Shown here in pieces: positions 8,372 through 18,022 of a stretch of DNA of 64,000 nt. This DNA is from Pusillimonas minor (GTDB lineage Bacteria; Pseudomonadota; Gammaproteobacteria; Burkholderiales; Burkholderiaceae_B): NCBI RefSeq assembly GCF_014237865.1, contig NZ_JACJUU010000011.1:1-64000 (forward strand). The letters run 5' to 3'. The stretch's first letter is position 1. Each line of letters begins with the position of its first letter. The notes under the pieces were generated by a model. That model was given only the letters and a program-made list of their open reading frames with translations, did no database searches and had not been told where the DNA came from. Made by a program: the position numbers and the translations under genes.

Positions 8372-9322
8372 ATGCGCGTTGTTTTTGCTGGTACCCCCGA
8401 GTTCGCCCGTATCGCCCTCGATGCCATTCTTGCTGCCGGGCACGAGGTGCCATTGGTACTGACGCAGCCCGATCGGCCTTCGGGCCGGGGGCTGAAACTT
8501 ACACCAAGCCCGGTCAAGCAGGCGGCGTTGCAGGCGGGCATTCCGGTTCAGCAGCCGCGTAGCCTTCGGCTCGACGGCAAGTATCCGGAAGATGCCCAGG
8601 CGGCCCGTGCAGCTTTGCTTGAGGCCCGGCCCGATGTCATGGTGGTTGCGGCCTATGGGTTGATTTTGCCCCAATGGACGCTGACCCTCCCGCCAGCGGG
8701 TTGTTTAAATATCCATGCCAGTTTATTGCCGCGTTGGCGCGGCGCGGCCCCAATTCAGCGGGCCATCGAGGCGGGTGACGCCGAAACTGGCATTACCATC
8801 ATGCAAATGGACGAAGGCCTGGACACTGGCGATATGCTGCTGGTGAAGTCCCTACCCATTAGCGCAACGCATACGGCAGCGCAACTGCACGATGCCTTGG
8901 CCGAATTGGGTGGTCAATGTATTGTCGAGGCTTTGCACGCGCTGTCGCAACAATCGCTGGCCCCGGCACCGCAGCCCGAGGCAGGTGTGTGTTATGCCGC
9001 CAAACTTAACAAGGCCGAGGCCGCACTAGACCTGGCGCAACCCGCCGTCGTTTTGGCGCGCCGTGTAAGAGCATTCGACCCTGTACCGGGGGCAACCTTG
9101 CAGCTACCGGGTTGGGAGGCGCCCATTAAGGTCTGGGCCGCTCAAGCCATGCCGGCCGTAAATGCCCTGGAACCTGGCACCATCGTGGCAGCTTCCGAGG
9201 CAGGTCTTGATGTGGCTACTAGCGATGGCGTGTTGCGCATTTTGCAGGTGCAAAAGCCGGGCGGAAAGCGCCAGGACATCGGCGCCTTCTTGCGCGGTTC
9301 ACCTCAGATCGTGTCGCCGTAA
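8372..9322 (+). CDS. fmt: Methionyl-tRNA formyltransferase
   Basis: Formylates initiator Met-tRNA with 10-formyltetrahydrofolate. The 316-residue protein has the catalytic Asn113, His115 and Asp151 in [19 protein letters not shown] and MDEGLDTGD, and a C-terminal OB-like domain typical of Fmt. In an operon with def. Its last 19 bases overlap the 3' end of rimO, which is transcribed toward it. Confidence 0.97.
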   Translation: MRVVFAGTPEFARIALDAILAAGHEVPLVLTQPDRPSGRGLKLTPSPVKQAALQAGIPVQQPRSLRLDGKYPEDAQAARAALLEARPDVMVVAAYGLILPQWTLTLPPAGCLNIHASLLPRWRGAAPIQRAIEAGDAETGITIMQMDEGLDTGDMLLVKSLPISATHTAAQLHDALAELGGQCIVEALHALSQQSLAPAPQPEAGVCYAAKLNKAEAALDLAQPAVVLARRVRAFDPVPGATLQLPGWEAPIKVWAAQAMPAVNALEPGTIVAASEAGLDVATSDGVLRILQVQKPGGKRQDIGAFLRGSPQIVSP

Positions 9323-10620
9323 AGGTCGTACTCGTCAGAGTCGGTGACCTTCACTCGCACCAGGTCGCCCGGCTTCAGGGTGCGGTCGGTCGTTACAAAG
9401 ACATTGCCGTCAATTTCGGGCGCATCGGCGCTCGATCGGCCAATAGGGCCATCTTCGTCAATTTCGTCAATCAAGACATCGATTTCCCGGCCCACTTTTT
9501 GCGCCAGGCGCTCGGCCGAAATGGCCTGCTGGTGAGCCATAAAGCGTTCCCAACGTTCTTGCTTGACTTCGTCGGGCACCGGGTCGGGCAGTTCGTTGGC
9601 TTTCGCGCCGTCGACAGGTGAGTACTGAAAACAACCGACGCGATCAAGCTGGGCCTCGGACATCCAGTCGAGCAAGTACTCGAAGTCGTCGTCGGTTTCG
9701 CCCGGGAAACCCACAATGAATGTCGAACGTAGCGTCAGGTCGGGGCAGGTTTCACGCCATTGCTTGATACGCGCCAGGGTTTTGTCTTCGAATGCCGGGC
9801 GTTTCATGAGTTTGAGCACGCGAGGGCTGGCATGCTGAAACGGGATGTCGAGATACGGCAGGATTTTGCCCTCGGCCATTAACGGGATCACCTGATCGAC
9901 ATGCGGGTAAGGATAGACATAGTGCAGCCGGGTCCAGACGCCGAACTCTGCAAGGGCCTCGGACAACTGCGTCATGTGCGTCTTGATGGGGCGGCCATTC
10001 CAGAAGCCGCTGCGGAACTTGATATCGGCCCCGTAGGCGCTGGTATCTTGCGAAATAACCAGCAGTTCTTTGACCCCGGCGTTCACCAGGCGTTCGGCCT
10101 CGCTCATGACGTCGCCAATGGGGCGACTGACCAGGTCGCCGCGCAGCGACGGAATAATACAGAAGCTGCAGCGATGGTTACAGCCTTCGGAGATCTTCAG
10201 GTAGGCATAGTGGCGGGGTGTAAGTTTGACCCCTTGCGGCGGGACCAGGTCAGTGTAGGGGTCGTGCTGAAGGTTGGGTGGCGCGGCTTCGTGCACGGCG
10301 CGAACCACTTGTTCGTATTGCTGTGGGCCTGTGACGGCCAATACAGCGGGGTGCACATCGCGGATGACCGATTCGTCGACCCCCATGCAGCCGGTCACAA
10401 TGACCCGGCCGTTTTCGGCAATGGCTTCGCCAATGGCATCAAGCGACTCGGCTTTGGCGCTGTCGATAAAACCACAGGTATTGACGACCACAACGTCGGC
10501 GTTGTCGTAGTCGGGGGTAATGGCATAACCCTCGGTGCGCAGCTGGGTCAGAATACGTTCGGAGTCGACCAGCGCTTTGGGGCATCCCAGACTGACAAAA
10601 CCAACTTTTGGGGAACTCAT
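9304..10620 (-). CDS. rimO: Ribosomal protein S12 methylthiotransferase RimO
   Basis: Radical-SAM enzyme that adds a methylthio group to an aspartate of ribosomal protein S12. The 438-residue protein has the N-terminal cluster cysteines C13, C49 and C78, the radical-SAM motif CNHRCSFC (147-154), and a C-terminal TRAM domain (about 375-436). The ending EYDLYG is usual for RimO and distinguishes it from MiaB. Convergent with fmt (19-base overlap) and divergent from rsmB. Confidence 0.96.
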   Translation of the reverse strand: MSSPKVGFVSLGCPKALVDSERILTQLRTEGYAITPDYDNADVVVVNTCGFIDSAKAESLDAIGEAIAENGRVIVTGCMGVDESVIRDVHPAVLAVTGPQQYEQVVRAVHEAAPPNLQHDPYTDLVPPQGVKLTPRHYAYLKISEGCNHRCSFCIIPSLRGDLVSRPIGDVMSEAERLVNAGVKELLVISQDTSAYGADIKFRSGFWNGRPIKTHMTQLSEALAEFGVWTRLHYVYPYPHVDQVIPLMAEGKILPYLDIPFQHASPRVLKLMKRPAFEDKTLARIKQWRETCPDLTLRSTFIVGFPGETDDDFEYLLDWMSEAQLDRVGCFQYSPVDGAKANELPDPVPDEVKQERWERFMAHQQAISAERLAQKVGREIDVLIDEIDEDGPIGRSSADAPEIDGNVFVTTDRTLKPGDLVRVKVTDSDEYDLYGDTI

Positions 10621-10754
10621 GCGTTAACCTCTTGAGCCTTAAGGCTTGAAAGAAAAAAGAATTTTACTGCGTTGTGCTGCTGTGCACAGCGGCGGGGCAC
10701 GGGTAAATTAATGCTACATTCCCGTGGAATGAATTTTTACGGCAATTTGACAAC

Positions 10755-12155
10755 GTGACCGACGCAACAACCCCTTCCCGCCACGCGCTTTCCGACATTA
10801 TTCTTGCCAGTGCGCAGTGCCTTACAGCGGTGCACGAGGGGCGGTCGCTATCCGATGTGCTGGCCCAAACGCCTTCATCGCTGAAGGGGGCAACGCAAGC
10901 CGTCAGCTTTCACGTTATGCGCCATCTGGGCCAGGCCCTTGAAGTCAAGCATATGCTGGTCACAAAGACGCCGCCGGTGCCGTTGCTCGACGCGGTGTTG
11001 CAGGTGTCGTTGTGTTTGCTCGATACCGCCATGGTTGCCGAACAATTAACCCGCGAGGGCAAGCCGGTGCGCCCCGACTGGCCGGTTTATGCCGTACATA
11101 CGGTGGTCGACCAGGCCGTTAGCGCCGTTGCCGGGCACCGGCGCATGCAAAGCTTCAAGGCGTTGGTTAATGGTGTGCTGCGCCGCTTTACGCGCGAGCG
11201 CGACACCATTTTAACGCGAGCCCACGGCAACCCCGAGGCCCGATGGAATCACCCGAACTGGTGGGTGCGACGACTGCGGCAGGCCTATCCCGACCACTGG
11301 AAAGCCATTCTGCTGGCGGCGCAGCTGCCGCCACCCATGACGCTGCGCGTAAATACCCGAAAACGCAGTGTTTCACAGTTACTGGCCGACCTGAACGCGG
11401 CCGGTATAGCTGCGCAAACCGTCCGGCTCGAAGGCGTTTCGCCGGGGGTCGAATCGGCGGTCGTGCTTGAGCAACCCCGGCCCGTACAAGATATTCCGGG
11501 CTTTGCCGAAGGGTGGTGGTCGGTGCAAGATGCCGCTGCCCAGCTGGCCGCCCCGTTGCTAGGGGTTCAGCCCGGCATGCGCGTGCTTGATGCGTGTGCG
11601 GCGCCCGGGGGTAAAACTGCGCATTTGCTTGAATTGGCCGATATCGACCTGGTGGCACTTGATGCCGATGCATCAAGGCTGGCGCGCGTGGGGCAAAACC
11701 TTGAGCGGCTGGGGCTGGCGACAGACCATGTCACACTCACGGCTGCCGACGCGTCGCGACCCGATACCTGGTGGGATGGCCGTGTCTTTGATGCCATTTT
11801 GGCCGATGTACCGTGTACGGCATCGGGGGTCGTTCGGCGTCACCCAGACATTCTGTGGTTGCGTCGCGAGACCGATATCGCGCGCACGGCCGCGCTGCAG
11901 CGGAAAATCGTGAAAGCGTTATGGAAGACTTTGAAGCCGGGCGGGCGGTTTTTGTACGTAACGTGCGCTGTGTTTCCTCAAGAAGGCGAGGCCCAGGCGC
12001 AATGGCTGCTTGAGCAGCACCCAGATGCCGTTCGTCTGGACGCGCCTGGCCAATTATTGCCTTTGCCCGTCGGTGGTCAGGCTGCCGCGCACGACGGATT
12101 CTTTTTTGCCTTGTTTGCAAAGCAGGCCAGCGTCGACAACAATAATGCGTCATGA
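10755..12155 (+). CDS. rsmB: 16S rRNA (cytosine-967-C5)-methyltransferase RsmB
   Basis: Methylates C967 of 16S rRNA using S-adenosylmethionine. The 466-residue protein has an N-terminal NusB-like domain (about 10-150) and a Rossmann methyltransferase domain with the SAM loop DACAAPGGKT (279-288), motif IV cysteine C354 in DVPCTASG and the catalytic cysteine C404 in YVTCAVFPQE. Start is GTG. The gene often follows def-fmt in proteobacteria; here rimO is inserted on the opposite strand between them. The stop overlaps the DUF4390 start by four bases (ATGA). Confidence 0.95.
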   Translation: MTDATTPSRHALSDIILASAQCLTAVHEGRSLSDVLAQTPSSLKGATQAVSFHVMRHLGQALEVKHMLVTKTPPVPLLDAVLQVSLCLLDTAMVAEQLTREGKPVRPDWPVYAVHTVVDQAVSAVAGHRRMQSFKALVNGVLRRFTRERDTILTRAHGNPEARWNHPNWWVRRLRQAYPDHWKAILLAAQLPPPMTLRVNTRKRSVSQLLADLNAAGIAAQTVRLEGVSPGVESAVVLEQPRPVQDIPGFAEGWWSVQDAAAQLAAPLLGVQPGMRVLDACAAPGGKTAHLLELADIDLVALDADASRLARVGQNLERLGLATDHVTLTAADASRPDTWWDGRVFDAILADVPCTASGVVRRHPDILWLRRETDIARTAALQRKIVKALWKTLKPGGRFLYVTCAVFPQEGEAQAQWLLEQHPDAVRLDAPGQLLPLPVGGQAAAHDGFFFALFAKQASVDNNNAS

Positions 12156-12739
12156 CCTTTTTCCGACGCCTTTTTTCCGTCTGGTGTGTTGTCGGCCTGT
12201 TTGTTGTAATGCAAACGGGCTGGTCGGTTGCGCGCGCCGATCAGATCGTCAGCGTTGAGCCGGTGGTACGCAACGGCCAGCTGTACATCGATGCCGACGT
12301 CGACATTTACGTTGACCCGGAGCTGCGTCAGGCGGCCGAAAAAGGCATGCCCTTGTACTTCACGGCCGATCTGGAAATCGTGGCCGACCGCTGGTGGTGG
12401 TTTGACAAGGTGCTGGCCAACGAGCACCAGACTTTTCGGCTGTCTTATAACGTGCTTACCCGGCAGTGGCGGGTGGGGGCGGGCGACCTGACCTTGCCCG
12501 AAGCCACATTCGAAGATGCACTGGCTTATGTAAAGCATATCCGGGGTTGGGCCGTGGCGCCTGCCGACGCGTTCGACACTGGCAAAGAGTATCGCGGTCG
12601 TCTTCGTCTTCGTCTCGATACGTCTCGCTTGCCGCGCCCGTTTCGCATCGATTCTTTCAACAGTAGCGCCTGGTCAATTGTGACCCCATGGAAAGATTTC
12701 TTATTTTCAATTTCTCCGCAAACACCCGACCCGTCCTGA
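12152..12739 (+). CDS. DUF4390 domain protein, exported
   Basis: A 195-residue protein of a family known mainly from betaproteobacteria, located between rsmB and ntrY; its function is not established. The N-terminus has a hydrophobic signal segment (about 8-28, ending ARA). The body is beta-rich with SVEPVVRNGQLYIDADVDI and RWRVGAGDLTL. It overlaps rsmB by ATGA and its last 52 bases overlap the start of ntrY, so it is probably translationally coupled to the sensor kinase and may act near it in the periplasm; that role is inference. Confidence 0.82.
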   Translation: MTFFRRLFSVWCVVGLFVVMQTGWSVARADQIVSVEPVVRNGQLYIDADVDIYVDPELRQAAEKGMPLYFTADLEIVADRWWWFDKVLANEHQTFRLSYNVLTRQWRVGAGDLTLPEATFEDALAYVKHIRGWAVAPADAFDTGKEYRGRLRLRLDTSRLPRPFRIDSFNSSAWSIVTPWKDFLFSISPQTPDPS

Positions 12740-15075
12740 AATGGGCGATCCGGCTGACGCTGGTCATTGCGGTGATCAGTGCGCTGGCATTGCTGAGCCT
12801 GCTGGTCTGGTCCACGGGTAATGCGTCGCGGTTTGCCCAGCACTACGACACCTTGCTGGCCCTGAATGCGGTGTTTGCCGTTACGTTGGTGTTCTGGGTT
12901 GTGGTGCTGGCCGTCCGGTTGGTGCGCCAGATTCGCCGGCGACAGTTCGGGGCCCGTTTAACCGCTCGTTTTGCGCTGTCATTCGCCCTCATCGGCGTGC
13001 TGCCCGGCGCCCTGATTTATGTGCTGTCGGTTCAGTTCATGTCGCGCTCCATCGAGTCCTGGTTCAACGTGCGCGTCGACAGTGCGCTTGAGTCGGGCTT
13101 GAGCCTGGGGCGGGCCGTGCTCGACCTTCAACTGGCCGACCTGACCGTTCGCGCCAAGTCTATGGCCGAACAACTTGGCGACAAGCCCGACGCAGACATG
13201 GGCGTGTTGATTTCGCGCGTGCGCGAAGAGGGCAGCGTCGCCGAAGCCATGGTTTTTTCCGGAAGCGGCCGCACTGTCGCTTTTTCAACCGCCGATTACG
13301 GCAAGCTCATACCCGACATGCCGCCGCAGCATGTCATGAATCAACTGCGGGTGTCGCGCAGCTACGCGGCGGCCGAGGCCGACGATGTCGGGCAGGGGTT
13401 GCGTCCTGAAGGCGATCTGCATACGGGTTTGTTCTTGCGGGTTGTGGTTCCTATTCAGCGTCTTGACCGGTCTACGACGGCATTGGGCGTCACGCCGGAG
13501 GTGCGCTGGCTGCAGGTCATCCAGCCGGTGGCCGAACAAATTGCGCGTAATGCCAGCCAGGTCGAGCAAGGCTTTCGCGACTATCAAGAGCTGGCACTTT
13601 CGCGTCAGGGGCTGCGCAAGCTTTACGGGATAACGCTGACATTGGCGTTAATTCTGGCGGTGTTCGCGTCGGTGGTGGTCGCCCTAAGTGTATCTCGTCG
13701 CCTGGTTCGGCCGTTGTTAACGCTGGCCGCCGGTACCCAGGCCGTGGGTGTTGGCGATTACCGGCCCTTGCCCGAACCCCCCGAGAAAGATGAAGTTGGC
13801 CAGCTGACGCGCTCTTTCAATGCCATGACGCGTCAGCTCGATGAGGCGCGTCAGATGGTCGAGCGTAACCGGCAACAACTCGAGCGCACCAATGTTTACC
13901 TTGAGTCGGTGCTCAGCAACCTGTCTTCGGGGGTGCTGGTTTTCGACGAAGGTTTTCGGGTCAGTATGTTCAACCAGGGGGCGCAATCCATCTTGCGTGT
14001 CGATTTGCGCTCGGTCAAAGGCCGCCCGCTTGAAACCGTTGACGGCGCATTTACGTTGTCTCAACTAATTCGCCATGCGTTTGCGGCCCATGCCGCGGTT
14101 GAATCAGAACGCGCTTACTGGCAGCAGCAGTTCGAGCTTGAGCTGGAGGCAGCCAGCGACAACGAAGCCAAGAAAAATGTCGTGACTTTGCTGGCGCGCG
14201 GCACGCACCTGACGGTTGATGGCCGGGCGAATGGTTATCTGGTCGTTTTTGACGACATCAGCGAAGTCATTTCGGCCAACCGCACCGTGGCGTGGGGCGA
14301 AGTGGCACGGCGCCTGGCGCACGAAATTAAAAACCCGCTCACGCCTATTCAGTTGTCGGCCGAACGCCTGGCCATGAAGCTGGCGTCGCGCCTGGACGAA
14401 ACCGACGCGGCCATGCTGATGCGCTCAACCAATACTATTGTGAATCAGGTGGCGTCACTCAAGAAAATGGTCGATGATTTTCGCGAGTATGCCCGCACAC
14501 CACCGGCCCAGATGCAGTCACTCGACCTGAATGTGCTGGTGTCCGAGATTATGACGTTATACGGTTGGGATCCGTCCGGCGCCGTCGTGCGCGACGAACG
14601 CACCGGTCTTCGGATCGACGCCGACCTGCAAGCCGATCTGCCTCACATCGAAGGTGACCCGACCCAGTTGCGTCAGGTGATTCATAACCTTTTGGCCAAT
14701 GCGCGCGATGCCGTTTCGTTGGCCGGTGCGACAGAGGCTAAAATCTATGTGCAGACCAAACTGACGTTCTCGCGTATCAACGACGAGGGTCCAGAAATCC
14801 AGGCGGTCCGGCTGACGGTTTCCGACGGCGGGCCGGGGTTCGAGCCGCAGGTGCTGACCCGGGTCTTCGAACCCTACGTCACCACCAAATCGGCAGGAAC
14901 CGGCCTTGGGTTGGCGATCGTCAAGAAAATTATCGAAGAGCACGGCGGTCGCATTGATGTCTCGAACCGTCGGGAAGGGGGTGCCCGGGTGTCTATTTTG
15001 TTCACGCGGCTGGTTAATTCTGCCGCTGCGCTGGACGAAGCCGGGCAGGGGTACGATAATGCGAAAAAAATATAG
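12688..15075 (+). CDS. ntrY: NtrY-like sensor histidine kinase
   Basis: Membrane sensor kinase of a two-component system, NtrY family (nitrogen and redox signalling in other proteobacteria). The 795 residues contain N-terminal membrane helices (about 15-40, 50-75, 92-115) and another near 315-335 flanking an extracytoplasmic region, a HAMP domain (about 335-390), a PAS-like segment (about 405-500), the HisKA box with His545 in RRLAHEIKNPLTP, and a HATPase domain with NLLANARDAV and DGGPGFEP then GTGLGLAIVKK. It starts inside the DUF4390 gene and is followed 10 bases later by its response regulator. Confidence 0.9.
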   Translation: MERFLIFNFSANTRPVLKWAIRLTLVIAVISALALLSLLVWSTGNASRFAQHYDTLLALNAVFAVTLVFWVVVLAVRLVRQIRRRQFGARLTARFALSFALIGVLPGALIYVLSVQFMSRSIESWFNVRVDSALESGLSLGRAVLDLQLADLTVRAKSMAEQLGDKPDADMGVLISRVREEGSVAEAMVFSGSGRTVAFSTADYGKLIPDMPPQHVMNQLRVSRSYAAAEADDVGQGLRPEGDLHTGLFLRVVVPIQRLDRSTTALGVTPEVRWLQVIQPVAEQIARNASQVEQGFRDYQELALSRQGLRKLYGITLTLALILAVFASVVVALSVSRRLVRPLLTLAAGTQAVGVGDYRPLPEPPEKDEVGQLTRSFNAMTRQLDEARQMVERNRQQLERTNVYLESVLSNLSSGVLVFDEGFRVSMFNQGAQSILRVDLRSVKGRPLETVDGAFTLSQLIRHAFAAHAAVESERAYWQQQFELELEAASDNEAKKNVVTLLARGTHLTVDGRANGYLVVFDDISEVISANRTVAWGEVARRLAHEIKNPLTPIQLSAERLAMKLASRLDETDAAMLMRSTNTIVNQVASLKKMVDDFREYARTPPAQMQSLDLNVLVSEIMTLYGWDPSGAVVRDERTGLRIDADLQADLPHIEGDPTQLRQVIHNLLANARDAVSLAGATEAKIYVQTKLTFSRINDEGPEIQAVRLTVSDGGPGFEPQVLTRVFEPYVTTKSAGTGLGLAIVKKIIEEHGGRIDVSNRREGGARVSILFTRLVNSAAALDEAGQGYDNAKKI

Positions 15076-15085
15076 GTGATGCTTT

Positions 15086-15793
15086 ATGGCCAGAATACTG
15101 GTGGTAGACGACGAAATCGGCATTCGAGAGTTGTTGTCTGAAATCCTCTACGACGAAGGGCATACCGTTGAGTTGGCTGAAAACGCCGCTCAGGCGCGTG
15201 CGGCCCGTCAGCGTGCGCGCCCCGATCTGGTGTTGCTCGATATCTGGATGCCCGATACCGACGGCGTCAGTTTGCTGCGCGAATGGGGGTCACAAGGCCT
15301 GCTCGATATGCCTGTCATCATGATGAGTGGCCATGCCACCGTCGATACGGCCGTCGAGGCCACGCGTATTGGTGCGGTCGACTTCCTCGAAAAGCCCATT
15401 ACGCTGCAAAAGTTGCTGAAAACCATTTCTGCCGCGTTGGCGCGCCCGGTGGTCAGCCGTGGTGCGTCGGCCCCCGCGGCAGCCCCGGCAAATGCCGCTT
15501 TGGCACCGGCCCCGGTCATGCAGCCGTCGGCCGTGGCACCTGCTGTTGTTGCGGCCGAGGCCTCGGTGGCGCTCGAGCCGCATGCCTTGCAGCTTAGTAA
15601 TATCCCGCTCGACCAGCCGCTACGCGATGCCCGCGACGAATTCGAACGCATTTATTTCGAATACCATCTGGCCCGAGAAAATCACAGCATGACGCGGGTT
15701 TCCGAGCGCACCGGCCTGGAACGCACGCACTTGTACCGCAAGCTCAAGCAGCTGGGTATCGACGCCTCCCGTCGTCGCCAAGAGTCGCGCTAG
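15086..15793 (+). CDS. NtrX-like response regulator lacking the sigma-54 AAA+ domain
   Basis: Partner regulator of the adjacent NtrY-like kinase. The 235-residue protein has a receiver domain (1-115) with phosphoacceptor D52 (VLLDIWMP) and K103 (EKPIT), an alanine- and proline-rich linker (about 118-165), and a C-terminal Fis-type helix-turn-helix (about 180-232, HSMTRVSERTGLERTHLYRK). Canonical NtrX is about 450 residues, with a central AAA+ ATPase that contacts sigma-54; that domain is missing here without any sign of frameshift. It therefore probably acts as a conventional DNA-binding regulator. Domain order resembles RegA/ActR, but the linker and pairing with NtrY point to a shortened NtrX. 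Confidence 0.88.
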   Translation: MARILVVDDEIGIRELLSEILYDEGHTVELAENAAQARAARQRARPDLVLLDIWMPDTDGVSLLREWGSQGLLDMPVIMMSGHATVDTAVEATRIGAVDFLEKPITLQKLLKTISAALARPVVSRGASAPAAAPANAALAPAPVMQPSAVAPAVVAAEASVALEPHALQLSNIPLDQPLRDARDEFERIYFEYHLARENHSMTRVSERTGLERTHLYRKLKQLGIDASRRRQESR

Positions 15794-15810
15794 GCGGCAT
15801 CAAGGCGTTT

Positions 15811-16719
15811 TCAGGGTTTTGGTCGTCGTGTAATCGCGCTGACCGAAACGCGTGTTTCGCCGGGGGCGGTGTTGAAGGTGCGGGCACGCCAGGCATGGCC
15901 GTAGGCCACTTCAAGGCTTAAATGAATGGTGCCGTCCATGGTGCGCTGTTTTTCGAGCGCAGCCAGCAGGCGGTCGCGCCATTCGCGGCCTACCAGCCCG
16001 CTGCGGCGGCTTTGTGCCGGGTTGCCGCCCAAACTGGCCAGGTCTTCAAGCAGTTTTTCGGCGCTACGGTAGGTAAGCGTCAGGGTTTCCTGATCCATCA
16101 CCGGGTCGCTGAACCCAGACTCGATGAGCAAGTCGCCAAAATCGTGCATATCAACGAAAGCGGGCGTAGCGGTGTGCAGCCCGGCGGCCTGCAGTGCCGC
16201 GCGCAGTTCTTTAAACGTGCCCGGCCCCAGGCAAGAAAACATCACGACCCCTTCGGGCTTCAGAACGCGTCGCCATTCGAGGAGGACGTCGTGCGGGCGG
16301 GGGTGCCAGTGCAATGCCATATTCGACCAGACCAGCCCTGCGGATTCGGGCGGCAGGGTGGTGTGTGCCAGGTCTGCACAAGTGAAGTCTGTGTTGGGCG
16401 TGGGCTTGTTGCGCAGACGGTTCCAGAGCCCGCGTTTGCCGGCATGGCGTTCGCGTGCCACGTTAAGCAGTGCGGCGCAGTTGTCGACACCCATGTAATT
16501 GACCATGGGATAGCGTGCGCGTAGCGGTTCGATGGCATGCCCGGCGCCACAGCCTGCGTCGATCAGGGTTTCGGGCGTGACGCGGATATAACTAAGCCGT
16601 TGCAGCATACGCTGAGCGACTTCCCCGTACAGAAACTGGGCGTTGTCTAGCGGTGCACGACGGGCAAACTGTTTGACGACGTGGTCGGCCAGGATGGGCA
16701 GCGAGGGGTGTGATGACAT
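15811..16719 (-). CDS. bioC: Malonyl-ACP O-methyltransferase BioC-like
   Basis: Class I SAM-dependent methyltransferase. It has the motif I loop DAGCGAGHA, the motif SNMALHW, and the BioC-type C-terminal segments MHDFGDLLIESGF and LTYRSAEKLLEDL. BioC methylates malonyl-ACP to start the pimeloyl chain of biotin. The other bio genes are not nearby, so the role is inferred from sequence only. ATG at 16719 is chosen because it gives the usual short N-terminus; an in-frame GTG at 16785 would add 22 residues and lie 9 bases from the divergent comF start. Confidence 0.78.
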   Translation of the reverse strand: MSSHPSLPILADHVVKQFARRAPLDNAQFLYGEVAQRMLQRLSYIRVTPETLIDAGCGAGHAIEPLRARYPMVNYMGVDNCAALLNVARERHAGKRGLWNRLRNKPTPNTDFTCADLAHTTLPPESAGLVWSNMALHWHPRPHDVLLEWRRVLKPEGVVMFSCLGPGTFKELRAALQAAGLHTATPAFVDMHDFGDLLIESGFSDPVMDQETLTLTYRSAEKLLEDLASLGGNPAQSRRSGLVGREWRDRLLAALEKQRTMDGTIHLSLEVAYGHAWRARTFNTAPGETRVSVSAITRRPKP

Positions 16720-16793
16720 ATTTGTGTATGCGGCGCTTGGCACGTGGCCGATGCCATGGTCAGATGGCGATATGTTGATTTGCACTGGCTATT

Positions 16794-17549
16794 ATGGCCT
16801 ATAGTCTGCGGCTGCGCGAATGGGTGGGCAGCCTGACCCGTTGGCTGCCCGGCGAATGCGCTTTGTGCCGCTCGGTGGTTCGGGGCGGGTTGTTGTGCGA
16901 TGTTTGCGCGGGTGAAGCCAGTCACAGCATGGCAACACCGGCAAGGCGCTGCCCCCGATGCTGCCTGCGGCTTGATGCGCGGGGGCATTGCCACGACTGT
17001 GCTGCCCTTGCACCTGTGTTTGGTCAGGTCTTTGCGGCGGTCGATTACGCCTTTCCCGCTAATTTGCTGTTGTTGCAGTTCAAGCAGCAGCGGCGGTTTG
17101 TGTTGGCTAAAACATTGGCCGCGTTCATGGCTGATCGCATGCGCGACACGCGCTATGTCCTGCCCGACGATACAATCCTGGTTCCTGTCCCGGCGACCAA
17201 AGCCTCACTGCAGCGCCGCGGCTTTAATCCCGCTGCCGAGCTGGCGGGGCAACTGGCGCGTCAATTGGGGCTGGGTTGTCATCACCATTGGTTGTACCGG
17301 CATCACGAGACGGGGCCGCAAAAATTCCTGAGTCGTCAGCAACGCCTGGCCGGCACAGCCGGGCTGTTTGGATGCTCGTCGAAGGTAGCCGGCCATCGCT
17401 TTGCCGTCATCGACGATGTCATGACGACAGGCAGCACCTTGAATGCGGTCTCCGGGGTGTTGCTGGCCGCTGGCGCAACGGCGGTGACAGGGGTGGTGCT
17501 GGCGCGTACACCCGTGCGCGAGCGACTTAACGACGCCTTATCAAGATAA
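16794..17549 (+). CDS. comF: ComF family protein, phosphoribosyltransferase-like
   Basis: A 251-residue member of the ComF/GntX family. The N-terminus carries a double zinc ribbon (CALC...CDVC, then CPRC...CHDC, about residues 24-70); the C-terminal half is a phosphoribosyltransferase fold with the PRPP loop [12 protein letters not shown]. ComF helps internalise single-stranded DNA in naturally competent species. The gene is divergent from bioC, as is common in betaproteobacteria, and precedes trmL by two bases. Confidence 0.9.
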   Translation: MAYSLRLREWVGSLTRWLPGECALCRSVVRGGLLCDVCAGEASHSMATPARRCPRCCLRLDARGHCHDCAALAPVFGQVFAAVDYAFPANLLLLQFKQQRRFVLAKTLAAFMADRMRDTRYVLPDDTILVPVPATKASLQRRGFNPAAELAGQLARQLGLGCHHHWLYRHHETGPQKFLSRQQRLAGTAGLFGCSSKVAGHRFAVIDDVMTTGSTLNAVSGVLLAAGATAVTGVVLARTPVRERLNDALSR

Positions 17550-17551
17550 TC

Positions 17552-18022
17552 ATGTTTCATATTGTTCTGGTTTCACCTGAAATTCCGCCGAATACGGGCA
17601 ACGTTATTCGGTTGGTCGCCAATACCGGCGCGGCTTTGCATCTGGTTCGGCCGTTGGGGTTCGAGCTTGACGACAAGCGTTTGCGCCGGGCCGGGCTCGA
17701 TTACCACGAGTGGGCAGACGTGCGAGTGCACGACGATTTGCCGGGCGCACTGGCCGCCATCGGCGGTGATCCGATGCGTCGGTTTGCGCTCACGACCAAA
17801 GGGTCAAGCCGGCTGGGGACGTTTATGTTCCAGCCCAATGATGTTTTTGTTTTTGGTTGTGAAACGGCGGGGTTGTCGGCCGACCAGCTGGCGCTGTTTG
17901 GGCCCGAGCAACGTTTGCGCTTACCCATGCGCGCCGGGCAGCGCAGCTTGAACTTGTCGAATGCGGTGGCCGTGACGGTATACGAAGCCTGGCGGCAGCA
18001 GGGGTACGAAGGCAGCGTTTAG
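17552..18022 (+). CDS. trmL: tRNA (cytidine(34)-2'-O)-methyltransferase TrmL
   Basis: SPOUT-fold methyltransferase that 2'-O-methylates the wobble base of some leucine tRNAs. The 156-residue protein shows the TrmL signatures [13 protein letters not shown] near the start, FGCETAGL in the middle, and the C-terminal knot [20 protein letters not shown]. It directly follows comF and its 3' end overlaps gpsA by four bases, tail to tail. Confidence 0.95.
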   Translation: MFHIVLVSPEIPPNTGNVIRLVANTGAALHLVRPLGFELDDKRLRRAGLDYHEWADVRVHDDLPGALAAIGGDPMRRFALTTKGSSRLGTFMFQPNDVFVFGCETAGLSADQLALFGPEQRLRLPMRAGQRSLNLSNAVAVTVYEAWRQQGYEGSV

